The notes under the pieces: model-generated
The model's input: only the letters and a program-made list of their open reading frames with translations
What the model was told of the DNA's origin: nothing
Database searches by the model: none
Origin: Dulcicalothrix desertica PCC 7102
Lineage (GTDB): Bacteria; Cyanobacteriota; Cyanobacteriia; Cyanobacteriales; Nostocaceae
DNA: 64,000 bases
Reading direction: 5' to 3'
Assembly (NCBI RefSeq): GCF_003991905.1
Contig: NZ_RSCL01000025.1
Span: 85,130 to 149,129 of the forward strand
Shown: positions 46,695 to 54,919 of the stretch, in pieces
Layout of the letters: the number at the start of each line of letters is the position of its first letter
Numbering within the stretch: the first letter of the stretch is position 1
Program-made: the position numbers and the translations under genes

Positions 46695-46935
46695 CTTTAG
46701 CATTATTAGAAAGCTATAACCTGCCAAAGCTTTAGAACCCTGTGAACTTTTTATAAGTTAGTTAGCGTGATAAAACCAATATATGTTGAGTTTTGTAAAA
46801 AAACTGGAACGACGTATTTATAAGCTGTTAGCTAATTTTATACTTCGTTACATAAATGGATTTTTTAACGCCAACTTACTTATCACAAGCCGAGCTATAA
46901 ACCCAAAATGAGGATTACCTACCTCAATTTGTGTG

Positions 46936-47118
46936 TTATTCACAAGAACCAGGGAAACTAGTGCAGTTAATATCTCTGGAACCGATGTCATCACCACCGG
47001 ATATAGGTGTGCCATTTACATTCACAAAATCGGTTCTTAATGGTTTACCAAGAATTTGGGTGATCTCAGAAACGTTTCCGTGGCTTGTTAATGTAGGCGC
47101 CATGTAGTTTCTCTTCAT
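46936..47118 (-). CDS. lasso-type precursor peptide C
   Basis: 60 residues. The leader motif is YMAPTLTSHG (residues 5-14), followed by NVSEITQ. ILGKPLRTDFVNVNG follows, with the same RxDF and NG spacing as A and B. It ends DIGSRDINCTSFPGSCE, with two Cys 7 apart. Its tail is shorter and unlike those of A and B, so the mature peptide should differ. It is the first precursor after the upstream cyclase, 263 bp away. Confidence 0.75.
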   Translation of the reverse strand: MKRNYMAPTLTSHGNVSEITQILGKPLRTDFVNVNGTPISGGDDIGSRDINCTSFPGSCE

Positions 47119-47193
47119 TTTGTGATTCCTTTTTAGTAACTAGATTATTACAAGTTAACAATGGAGATTTGCGGTAGTAGCCCCTTACTTAAA

Positions 47194-47205
47194 TTGGACT
47201 TACAG
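47194..47205 (-). promoter_or_regulatory. conserved upstream element of precursor C
   Basis: TTGGACTTACAG on + (CTGTAAGTCCAA on -), 76 bp before the precursor C start. Confidence 0.45.
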
Positions 47206-47381
47206 TGTGATTAAAAGTAAGAATAGCAAACGAGACTTAATACACATCTAGCCAATATTTGAAGAATTAAAATTTGTATTTTATCTCTAAATGCTTTATG
47301 AAAAAATCAGCTTAAAAATTTTAATGCAGTTTTTACACAATAAACAAATGCATTACAAGTTTAGAATTAAAAGCCTCGATA

Positions 47382-49454
47382 TTACAGTATTATCTTTTGG
47401 TAATCAAACCATAGAGCAAGGACGACTGCTTGCCAAACTGCTATACATTCTTCGTCATCAAGGCGTTGACCAACTTGCCCTTTCGATGATATCAGTCGCT
47501 GATATGCAGCTTGCAAAAAATCTATATCGGCATATTTTTCTATATATTGAATTTTATGAGACATCACATCATCTAATATTTCGCGGTTACGGTTGATAAA
47601 TCCATCATCAAAATTGGCACTTAAGTCTGCTTTCCCACCACGCCACTGCACTTTTTCCGGTAATATACCTTCCAGCGCGCGACGCATTACAACTCTTCCA
47701 AAACCGTTGAATAACTTTTGTTCGGCAGGTAAAGCAAGGCAAAATTCTATCAATCGCTTATCCATAAATGGATGACGAGTTTCGATAGAAAACATAGCGG
47801 CATATCTGTCTGCTAATTCTAAAGTATAAGACATCACACCTTGAGTCATACCGCGCCAATGTTCTTCTCTTAAATTTTGAGGTGGTTCACTAGTCATTTC
47901 CATAATCTGAATGCGCTCATTCAACTTTATTTGCTGGGCAAAATCACTATTGATTAAAGGTTTATCTGGTGTAAATAAAGCAGAAGAATTTTTAAGTTGG
48001 GGTTGCGATTTAATAGTACCTTTTAATAAACCTTTGAATAAACTCTTGATAAATCCTTGCACCCGTTGCAAAATCGGTTTCAGACCAAAGTTGATGACTA
48101 ATTGCTTGCGCGATGTGCCTAAATGTTTATGAATAATCTGTACAGCTTTCACAAACGTCAACCATCGCCCTTGAGTCGCTTGTTCGATTAAATACCGTAA
48201 ACCGTAACCCCGAAATAAAGCGGCTGGTGAAACATCATAATTAGGCGAAATAGCTTTTACTTCGTGGAAAAAAGTTTTCCATTGTCCTTGCTGTGCTAGC
48301 TCTCTAAGTCTGTTAATTCCGTGGCTGACTGTAGTATCACCATCAAACCCATCTAAAGCTATCCGCATTCCTAATTCTTTAGAAGCACGGTTAACAAGCC
48401 AAGGATAAAAATGGCTTGGACCGAGTAAACCTTCATCTTCGTACTGGAAAATCATGTCCAGATTTGATAGTGGGCCTATCTCTTCACCGTGGACGTAATG
48501 AGGAATAAATCCACCCTGTTCTAATACAGCGTTTATGTAAGGACGCTCATCACACTGTATTATTTTATCATAGATAGTTGAAATTGTGTGTAGTTTTGTG
48601 TTGTTTTCTTTACTAAGTATATGACGCGCTACGCAAGTTACTGAAGAAGAATCTAGCCCACCACTTAAGTGACTGATAATAGGAAAAGCACTACGCAGAC
48701 GACAACGAACTGCTTCGGTAAATATTCTCCGAAATTCTTCGGCGTAAGCTTCATTAGAGGGTAATTTTATTTCTCGATGCGGGTCAAGCGACCAATAACA
48801 CCGTAGCTGCATTCCTGACTGACTGATAACCATCGCATGTGCAGGTGGTAACCTTAGTACATCTTGATAGGAAGTAATCGTTTTGTCTTCCATCATCAAT
48901 GCTAAGAAGTCAGCGATTCTAACCTCGTTGAGACGACGGGGTATTTGGTTGAATGCAAATAGTGCTTTGATTTCTGTCCCAAAAACAAAGATTTTGCCTT
49001 CTTTGTAATAGTAGTAAAAAGGCTTGACACCAAAATGATCTCTGGCACAAAACAGTGATTGGTTACGCTGATCCCAAATTGCAAAAGCAAAATCGCCTAA
49101 AAGTTGCTCAGGACAATAATTACCCCACTTTTTATAAGCTGCTAGTATAAGCTGGCTATCAGTGATTTTCTCTGGTGGACAGTTGTTAAACTGTAACGCA
49201 TCAATAAGCTCTTCGCGGTTGTCTATGCGAGCATCGGATGTAATAACAAATTCACCTTCATCACTAAAAGGTAATTTCTCTAATAATGATTCTGGTGTTG
49301 TCCATAGCATCCGATGTCCAAGCCCAATTGAGCCATCAACCCATATATCGGCGCCATCAGGTCCGCGATGTGCCAATATATCCACCATTTTTCCCAAATC
49401 TTTTCGGTCTATATGGGCGCCGTTAATATTGTGAATTCCCACAATACCACTCAT
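47382..49454 (-). CDS. lasso cyclase (asparagine synthetase-like), upstream cluster
   Basis: 690 residues. It starts MSGIVGIHN (Cys2 replaced by Ser) and has SHLSGGLDSSSVTCVA as the ATP loop and RHPFMDKRLIEFCLALP near the C-terminus. It aligns with the other cyclase over its whole length, with most residues identical. The clearest difference is an insert of about 12 residues near position 490 (LLKGTIKSQPQLKNSS). Its start overlaps the B2 stub's stop (ATGA), as in the other cluster. It presumably cyclises precursors B and C. Confidence 0.88.
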   Translation of the reverse strand: MSGIVGIHNINGAHIDRKDLGKMVDILAHRGPDGADIWVDGSIGLGHRMLWTTPESLLEKLPFSDEGEFVITSDARIDNREELIDALQFNNCPPEKITDSQLILAAYKKWGNYCPEQLLGDFAFAIWDQRNQSLFCARDHFGVKPFYYYYKEGKIFVFGTEIKALFAFNQIPRRLNEVRIADFLALMMEDKTITSYQDVLRLPPAHAMVISQSGMQLRCYWSLDPHREIKLPSNEAYAEEFRRIFTEAVRCRLRSAFPIISHLSGGLDSSSVTCVARHILSKENNTKLHTISTIYDKIIQCDERPYINAVLEQGGFIPHYVHGEEIGPLSNLDMIFQYEDEGLLGPSHFYPWLVNRASKELGMRIALDGFDGDTTVSHGINRLRELAQQGQWKTFFHEVKAISPNYDVSPAALFRGYGLRYLIEQATQGRWLTFVKAVQIIHKHLGTSRKQLVINFGLKPILQRVQGFIKSLFKGLLKGTIKSQPQLKNSSALFTPDKPLINSDFAQQIKLNERIQIMEMTSEPPQNLREEHWRGMTQGVMSYTLELADRYAAMFSIETRHPFMDKRLIEFCLALPAEQKLFNGFGRVVMRRALEGILPEKVQWRGGKADLSANFDDGFINRNREILDDVMSHKIQYIEKYADIDFLQAAYQRLISSKGQVGQRLDDEECIAVWQAVVLALWFDYQKIIL

Positions 49455-49552
49455 GTTCTTACTCCTTCGAGCGATGGTAGGAATACTAAAGTTATAAGTA
49501 AAAGAACACGTGCGCGCGTTCTCAATTTAAAAAAACTACGCAGCCGTTTCAT
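49451..49552 (-). pseudogene. B2 leader peptidase stub, 33 codons, in-frame internal deletion
   Basis: The frame begins MKRLRSFFKLRTRARVLLL, which matches the N-terminus of the intact B2 (MKRLHNFLKMTNRARVLLL). It ends LPSLEGVRT, which matches that protein's LPSLEGVKI end. About 115 codons with the catalytic Cys and His are gone. The overlaps are the same as in the intact operon: 17 bp with B1 and 4 bp (ATGA) with the cyclase. It is thus a B2 gene gutted by an in-frame deletion that kept translational coupling. It cannot be a protease but may still be translated. Confidence 0.88.
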
Positions 49553-49865
49553 TGCTAATACTAATTAATTCTGCTGCGGAAAGGTTACATAGTAGTGCTA
49601 TCAAATCATTATTGCATTGTTCGGGGTCAACATCATACTCTTGCAACAACATTTTTAAAATTTCTTCCACTTTTTTTGCCTGTTGAAGAAAAGCCCAAAC
49701 TCTTGCTCCAACTTCATTTAACCCGTGGTAAATTCCTGACTTTAAATTTAAAATTACAGCTTCATCCCCAAGGTCAGAAGAAATTTGGTCAGGGCTGGCA
49801 ACCACAACTGATGATTCGAGTATTGTTTGTTCTAATTGTTTTGCAATCATGAGGTTAGTATCCAC
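49536..49865 (-). CDS. lasso B1 / PqqD-fold leader-binding protein, upstream cluster
   Basis: 109 residues. QISSDLGDEAVILNLKSGIYH and GLNEVGARVWAFLQQ are almost identical to the other B1; the C-terminal half is more diverged (LLQEYDVDPEQCNNDLIALL). It should bind the leaders of precursors B and C. Because the adjacent B2 is a stub, it would have to work with the B2 of the downstream cluster. Confidence 0.88.
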   Translation of the reverse strand: MDTNLMIAKQLEQTILESSVVVASPDQISSDLGDEAVILNLKSGIYHGLNEVGARVWAFLQQAKKVEEILKMLLQEYDVDPEQCNNDLIALLCNLSAAELISISNETAA

Positions 49866-50417
49866 TTAGTACATTTACTTCTTTTATTTAATCTACTGTA
49901 TTATCCATGCTCAGTAATTGTATGTTATCAGGAATAATTTTTTGAAAATAAAAATATTTAGAATCTTGTTTAGTTCATAAATTCAATGAGCAATAAGCTT
50001 TAAGCATTTTGGGCTAATTTCAAACTACTAAAGTCTAACAATACGTAAAGTAAATGGCAAGTGTTAAAAATATGACTTCTTACAGAATATACAAAAATAA
50101 CCAAATATACGTAAATCATAAAAATTAGATAAAGTATTCTCAAAAAAATAGAAGTCGGATTTTACAATAAATCATGACTTCTAAAAACACGTATTTTTTG
50201 TTGATTAAAGAATATTATTTTATTTATTTCAGCTAACAAGTATTTATAAAAATAGCTTCCTTAATTACAATATAATATTGATAAGAAAATCTAAAAGCAT
50301 ATAATATTCGCAAACTTGCGTAGACGGCAAGTTTTATTGCCGCCGGAGTGCAAGTTATTCGTGACGAGATTTCACAAAAATCTTATAGAACCCTGACTTA
50401 TAATTTTACTTTTAAGT
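49866..50417. other. upstream region of the upstream lasso operon
   Basis: About 550 bp, very AT-rich. 49920-50222 resembles the region before the other B1 (see 45663-45806). A G/C-rich tract near 50320-50350 (GACGGCAAGTTTTATTGCCG) can form a hairpin and may terminate transcription on one strand. No gene is seen. Confidence 0.5.
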
Positions 50418-51215
50418 TTAATCAGTCGTTCCATCTAGATATGCTTGTGGAATGCTTTTATCTGTTAGCAGTTGTTTAAGTGCAAGCCAGATAAATGGTG
50501 GAATTGTTTTGGTATAACGCTGCCAAAGTCGGCGCGGTTCTTGCATCCAGCGGTAAAGCCATTCTAATCCCAAATCACGAACAACACGAGGCGCCCGCTT
50601 ATGAATTCCTGCGTAAACAGGGAATACACCACCTAATCCAATCATGACTGCCTGAACTTTACCTTTATGTTGAGCCATCCAGTTTTCTTGTTTAGGGCAA
50701 CCTAAAGACACGAGTACTACACCAGCACCACTAGAGTGAATCTTATCAATCAGCGCTTGGTCTTCTGCTTCTGTCAAGGGACGAAAAGGTAGAGGTTCCA
50801 TTGCTGCTATTTTCAGTCTAGGGAATTCCTTATTCAAACGCTTCCGCATCCGTGAAAGAATCTCAGACTGCGAACCTAAATAGAATACACTGATGTTTTT
50901 AGCTTCAGCTAATTTACACAGTGACATCATAATATCCATTCCCGCTACTCTGTCTTGATATCTGGCGCCCATTTGCCGCATCATCCAAACTAGAGGCATA
51001 CCATCTGGAGTCACAATATCTGCACCTTTAAGAATATTTGCAAACTCCGGATTCCAATGCGCTTCCATCAGCATGTGTACATTTGCTACGCACACTGTTT
51101 TACTTTCACGTTCAACAGCCCAATCTAAAATCGTCTGTACTTGATCATCAAGCTTTAAAGCTGTTATAGGGAAATCAAGAACCTTCTTAGTAGGGAGAAA
51201 GGTTTCTCCTACCAT
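50418..51215 (-). CDS. WecG/TagA/CpsF-family glycosyltransferase
   Basis: 265 residues, the usual size of the family that transfers N-acetylmannosaminuronate or N-acetylmannosamine (GT26). VCVANVHMLMEAHWNPEF (about 42-59), GADIVTPDGMPLVW, VFYLGSQSEI and SLGCPKQENWMAQHKG are family strings; the C-terminus has RRLWQRYTKTIPPFIWLA, likely membrane-associating. It adds an early sugar to lipid-linked glycan in the cytoplasm. It lies near the polysaccharide cluster but on the opposite strand, separated by the lasso genes. Confidence 0.9.
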   Translation of the reverse strand: MVGETFLPTKKVLDFPITALKLDDQVQTILDWAVERESKTVCVANVHMLMEAHWNPEFANILKGADIVTPDGMPLVWMMRQMGARYQDRVAGMDIMMSLCKLAEAKNISVFYLGSQSEILSRMRKRLNKEFPRLKIAAMEPLPFRPLTEAEDQALIDKIHSSGAGVVLVSLGCPKQENWMAQHKGKVQAVMIGLGGVFPVYAGIHKRAPRVVRDLGLEWLYRWMQEPRRLWQRYTKTIPPFIWLALKQLLTDKSIPQAYLDGTTD

Positions 51216-51612
51216 AACTAAACTCCTTGTGTTTAAAAATTTGACAAATTGAAGCGCTCCTTGCCAGAAGTGAGTAGTGTTATCAACTACTTTTTCTTAC
51301 TGGAGGAATATCGCGAGTCAACACATGGAGATGCACTAGCTCTCAGTAAATTTTCGGCTTCCTGGTATTTTTTTCGTTAAAGCTATTGTATATTACTTTA
51401 CTCACAAAAAAAATGCTTATTATTTATTTGCGATAACTTTACATTCAATTTATATTAGCTTGTTATTTTTTAACATATACGTAAAAACACGCTTCTAAGC
51501 TATTTAAAAAATTTAAATATAAATAGTCACGTAGTATAAAAATAAATATTGAACTACTGAATTTTTGATTGATTTGTGAAATTTATATATAGAGGAATAA
51601 TAGATAAAAAAA
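51216..51612. other. AT-rich intergenic region
   Basis: About 400 bp upstream of the WecG-type gene. It probably contains that gene's promoter. I see nothing else. Confidence 0.4.
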
Positions 51613-51861
51613 TTATAATTGCTTGACATAATTAATTAAAAAAAAACTGGGAGAAGAATCTCTTTTCTTCCCCCAGTCTTGATTGTCTTGATTTTGATTT
51701 TTGTTCTGATTTTTGTCTTTCTGGTTTTGCTTCGTTTCCTCCTTGAGTCGCTTCCGCAGCATTTGCTGTTGCTTCTTAAGTTGTCGTTGCCTTGCCGAAC
51801 CACCTCGACCTTTGTCGTTTCTCCCTTCCTTTCGGGGAGATTCCCATCGTTTTAGTCTCAT
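51613..51861 (-). CDS. small basic low-complexity protein, doubtful
   Basis: 82 codons. The first 30 residues are Arg/Gly-rich (ESPRKEGRNDKGRGGSARQR), followed by a Lys/Gln/Asn-rich stretch (about 28-65) with repeats of KNQNQ type. No domain, signal or membrane segment is seen. The composition is that of a disordered nucleic-acid-binding tail but could also arise from a repetitive DNA tract. I do not recognise a family. It stands alone. Confidence 0.35.
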   Translation of the reverse strand: MRLKRWESPRKEGRNDKGRGGSARQRQLKKQQQMLRKRLKEETKQNQKDKNQNKNQNQDNQDWGKKRDSSPSFFLINYVKQL

Positions 51862-52421
51862 ACTTCTGTACCTAAAGTTACTTTTGAAACAGTAAATTGT
51901 TATTACTCTGTACTATTAATTTTACTCCATACATTAATCATCGTCAAATAATCAATTAAATGTACCAATGCTGCAAAATATTATTTAATATACCTGTAAT
52001 CAATCCCCCCAACCCCCCTTAATAAGGGGGGCTTTAAGAGCCTGTCTTTTTTTATTAGCGCAGTCTATAACCCCTTCCTATTCCCCCCTTATTAAGGGGG
52101 GCTAGGGGGGATCAATATTTTTTATACCAAAGAAACCCGGCTTCTTTTTGATAGATTAAGGTTTCTAACTAGGTAATTTTGTCTTCACTTTCCTATATAC
52201 ATTATACAATATTTACTTTCCGGAAAAGTTTGATACAATTTTTGACACATTTTATAAACATTATGCTCATCTTGGTGACAAAAGGGAGGTCATGAGTATA
52301 TTTTCATCTGATTCTGCACTTATCCGGAAAGCTTGGCAACGGATTATGAACGGATGTAACGGATGGTTGATATTAAACGACTAGATTTTGTTTGTAACTA
52401 AAAACTTATCCGCTACATCCG
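51862..52421. other. intergenic region with a C/G-rich palindrome and a small frame
   Basis: Contains the palindromic repeat at 52001-52114. It also has a 30-codon frame at 52292-52384 with a strong AAAGGGAGG site, whose end lies in the inverted repeat ACGGATGTAACGGATG / CATCCGTTACATCCGT shared with the end of the rluD-like gene. Confidence 0.45.
52001..52114. repeat. C/G-rich palindromic repeat
   Basis: Two copies of the core CCCCCCTTAATAAGGGGGG type (one with TTATTAA) are arranged with inverted outer arms (AATCCCCCCAACCCCCCTTA and AAGGGGGGCTAGGGGGGATC). The same core occurs in 54632-54784. It is a dispersed element that can form very stable hairpins. Confidence 0.75.
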
Positions 52422-53357
52422 TTACATCCGTTGCAAACTTCGTCTTCGCAGCGCTTCTATAAGTTTTGTAAACTCAACAGGAGGCGCCGCTGTTGCTTCT
52501 ATATATTCTCCAGTAACAGGGTGTTGCAATTTTAGGCGCCATGCGTGGAGTGCTTGACCAGATAAATTTACACCCAAAGAACGTGCCGAACTATATATTG
52601 GGTCGCCGACAATAGGATGACCAATTTGTGCGCTGTGAACTCGAATTTGATGAGTACGTCCAGTTTCTAACTGAAAGCATACAAGTGTATAATTTCCCAA
52701 ACGTTCTTGTGCTTGCCAGTGAGTAACAGCTTCGCGTCCTCCTTTTTCTACTGGAACTACTGCCATTTTTTTACGGTCTATCGGATGGCGCCCAATTGGT
52801 AAATCAATTGTACCAGTTTCAGTTTTCGGCGCCCCATAAACTATACCAAGATATTCACGACGCGCGGTTTTGGCTTTGAGTTGTGCTTGCAGGTGCTGGT
52901 GCGCTTGTTCTGTTTTGGCTACGACAATGGCGCCTGTAGTATCTTTGTCTAAACGATGCACAATACCCGGACGCTGAACTCCACCAATTCCAGGTAAGTT
53001 AGGACAATGTGCAAGTAAGGCATTAACTAATGTACCCTTGGGATGACCTGGTGCAGGATGAACTACTATACCTGCTGCTTTATTAAGAATTATTAACTGG
53101 TCATCTTCATAAAGAATATCAAGCGGGATATTTTCGGCTTCTAGTTCGAGAGGTTGAGCTTCGGGAATAGTAATCGTTACCAAATCACCCGATTTTACGA
53201 CTACCTTTTTTGATGTGCATTCGTTGTTATTGACGTAAACACAACCTTGTTCGATAAGACTTTGAACGCGCGAACGAGATAAATCTGGCAGTTCCGATGC
53301 CAAATAGCGGTCTAAACGTTCTCCAGTATCTTCAGCTTCAAAATAAAATTCAGTCAC
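52422..53357 (-). CDS. rluD: RluD-type 23S rRNA pseudouridine synthase
   Basis: 311 residues. An S4 RNA-binding domain (about 14-75, ERLDRYLASELPDLSRSRVQ) is followed by the synthase domain. The catalytic Asp lies in HRLDKDTTGAIVVAKT (about 135-150), and the family end motif is LETGRTHQIRVHSAQIGHPI. It converts uridines of 23S rRNA helix 69 to pseudouridine in E. coli; this member is the cyanobacterial equivalent or a close paralogue. It stands alone and ends in an inverted repeat. The C-terminus (RRRSLQRM) runs into the repeat. Confidence 0.9.
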   Translation of the reverse strand: MTEFYFEAEDTGERLDRYLASELPDLSRSRVQSLIEQGCVYVNNNECTSKKVVVKSGDLVTITIPEAQPLELEAENIPLDILYEDDQLIILNKAAGIVVHPAPGHPKGTLVNALLAHCPNLPGIGGVQRPGIVHRLDKDTTGAIVVAKTEQAHQHLQAQLKAKTARREYLGIVYGAPKTETGTIDLPIGRHPIDRKKMAVVPVEKGGREAVTHWQAQERLGNYTLVCFQLETGRTHQIRVHSAQIGHPIVGDPIYSSARSLGVNLSGQALHAWRLKLQHPVTGEYIEATAAPPVEFTKLIEALRRRSLQRM

Positions 53358-53632
53358 AATTATTTATATTAATATTAGATTTGTAAATTATATTACAAAT
53401 CTAATTATAGTATTTCTAATTTTAAAATGTCCGGAAAAGAATCTGGATATAGGAAATTATATCTAATGTATATAAAGGATGATTCATCTGCAAGATTGAC
53501 GAATAATTGCTAAATTGCTAAAAATAGGTTGTTCACGCACTTAATTTATTAGGTTACATTTATAAGTACATATAAACCTATTGTAAGTAGTTTTTTATAT
53601 TACCAACTTATCTTATTAAAAACAGTATAAAA

Positions 53633-54598
53633 ATGCAAACACTCCCTATTGGTCGATACCGATTTTTTCAGCGTTTACAACCAGTGCAAATTTTAAGCTC
53701 TTCTGTTAATGCACACGCAACTGGTTGTTTACAAGTTTTTAGTGCTTCTGCTTCCTGGCTTATATATTTAGAGAAGGGTAAGCTTGTATACGCTTGCTAT
53801 GAGTCAGGAATGTTTGAGATACTATATAAAAAGTTGCAGGTACTTAGTAAAACTGTTCCAACACTTAATCGTGAAGTATATACTCGACTAAAGGCTATTT
53901 TTGAAACTAGTATTGAAAATCAAGCAATACCCAATTCAGATTACTTAGCAATATGCTGGTTAGTCGAACAGAAATATATTAACCTAACTCAAGCTGCAAT
54001 GCTTATTGAGGAAGTAGCAGTCGAAGTTTTAGAATCATTCTTATTATTACAAGAAGGTTGTTATGAATTGGCATCTAATAGCTTCATTGATAAAATGCCA
54101 AAATACTGCCGTTTAAATATTCTGTCACTCGTTGAAAAAATTTCTTCTCCAAATAAACAAAAACATCAAACTAAAAACACAACTAATAAATATAATACAT
54201 CTAAACCATCATCGAAAAAACTTCCGAAATTACAATACACAATTATGTGTATCGATGATAGCCCAAGTATGTTACATGCTATTAAAACTTTTTTAGATGA
54301 AACTTTCTTCGATGTTGTGCAACTCAATGATTCTGTGAAGGCTTTGATGCAAACTATTCGCGTCAAACCTGATTTAATTTTACTCGATATTGGAATGCCA
54401 AATTTAAATGGTTATGAATTTTGTTCTTTATTAAGAAAGCACTCGTATTTTAAAAACACACCTGTAATTATGGTAACAGCAAGAACTAGTTTAGTCGATA
54501 AAGCTAAAGCTAAAATTGTCGGCGCCTCTGGGTATATAACTAAACCATTTACACAAGTTCAATTGATGAAGGTTATTTTTCAACATTTAGAAGTTTAA
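53633..54598 (+). CDS. PatA/PixG-like response regulator
   Basis: 321 residues. The N-terminal 170 residues are a PATAN-like domain (ILSSSVNAHATGCLQVFS, WLIYLEKGKLVYA) that is common to PatA, PixG and PilG-like regulators. A Lys/Thr-rich linker (about 170-200) follows. The receiver domain (about 204-320) has the acidic pair in CIDDSP, the phosphoacceptor Asp in LILLDIGMPNLNGYEF, Thr in VMVTAR-type IMVTART and Lys in YITKPF. Such proteins relay two-component signals in motility, phototaxis or heterocyst patterning. No kinase gene is adjacent. Confidence 0.85.
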   Translation: MQTLPIGRYRFFQRLQPVQILSSSVNAHATGCLQVFSASASWLIYLEKGKLVYACYESGMFEILYKKLQVLSKTVPTLNREVYTRLKAIFETSIENQAIPNSDYLAICWLVEQKYINLTQAAMLIEEVAVEVLESFLLLQEGCYELASNSFIDKMPKYCRLNILSLVEKISSPNKQKHQTKNTTNKYNTSKPSSKKLPKLQYTIMCIDDSPSMLHAIKTFLDETFFDVVQLNDSVKALMQTIRVKPDLILLDIGMPNLNGYEFCSLLRKHSYFKNTPVIMVTARTSLVDKAKAKIVGASGYITKPFTQVQLMKVIFQHLEV

Positions 54599-54919
54599 AT
54601 GTAATTTTTTTAATAGTAATCGGTTAAGATTTGAATCCCCCCTAGCCCCCCTTAATAAGGGGGGAAAAAGAGAGTTTTAAGCCTCCCTTAATAAGGGGGG
54701 AAAAAGAGAGTTTTAAGCCTCCCTTAATAAGGGGGGAAAAGAGAGTTTTAAGCCCCCCTTATTAAGGGGGGTTGGGGGGATTTTATGGCAAAAAAAGCTT
54801 AATTAATTATTAAATACTCTTTTATTGTTTGTGTACTAGCTAGATAAACTATATAGTTCACAATAAATAAAGGCTTTGCCTATTACTAGTTAAAGAATAA
54901 TTTTTATTAATTAAGTATT
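54599..54919. repeat. tandem C/G-rich palindromic repeat
   Basis: At 54632-54784 a 36-bp unit (CCCTTAATAAGGGGGGAAAA plus GAGAGTTTTAAGCCT) is repeated three times with few changes. It is bounded by CCCCCCTAGCCCCCCTTAAT and CCCCCCTTATTAAGGGGGGT, so the array as a whole is an inverted structure. The core is shared with 52001-52114. The rest of the gap is AT-rich. Confidence 0.8.

Larger units (their letters stand above)
46537..46935. other. leader region of precursor B with repeated motifs
   Basis: About 400 bp. Two GGACTTAC elements (46611-46623 and 46681-46694) and two ACCTGCCAA strings (near 46672 and 46713) suggest a partial duplication of the precursor upstream region, perhaps the trace of a lost fourth precursor. 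Confidence 0.45.

Noticed and set aside
42465..49454. Housekeeping asparagine synthetases
   Set aside because: Both lack the N-terminal catalytic Cys and lie between B1/B2 genes and precursors, which fits lasso cyclases.
54632..54784. CRISPR array
   Set aside because: The 36-bp units are directly adjacent with no unique spacers, and the unit is a palindromic dispersed repeat.
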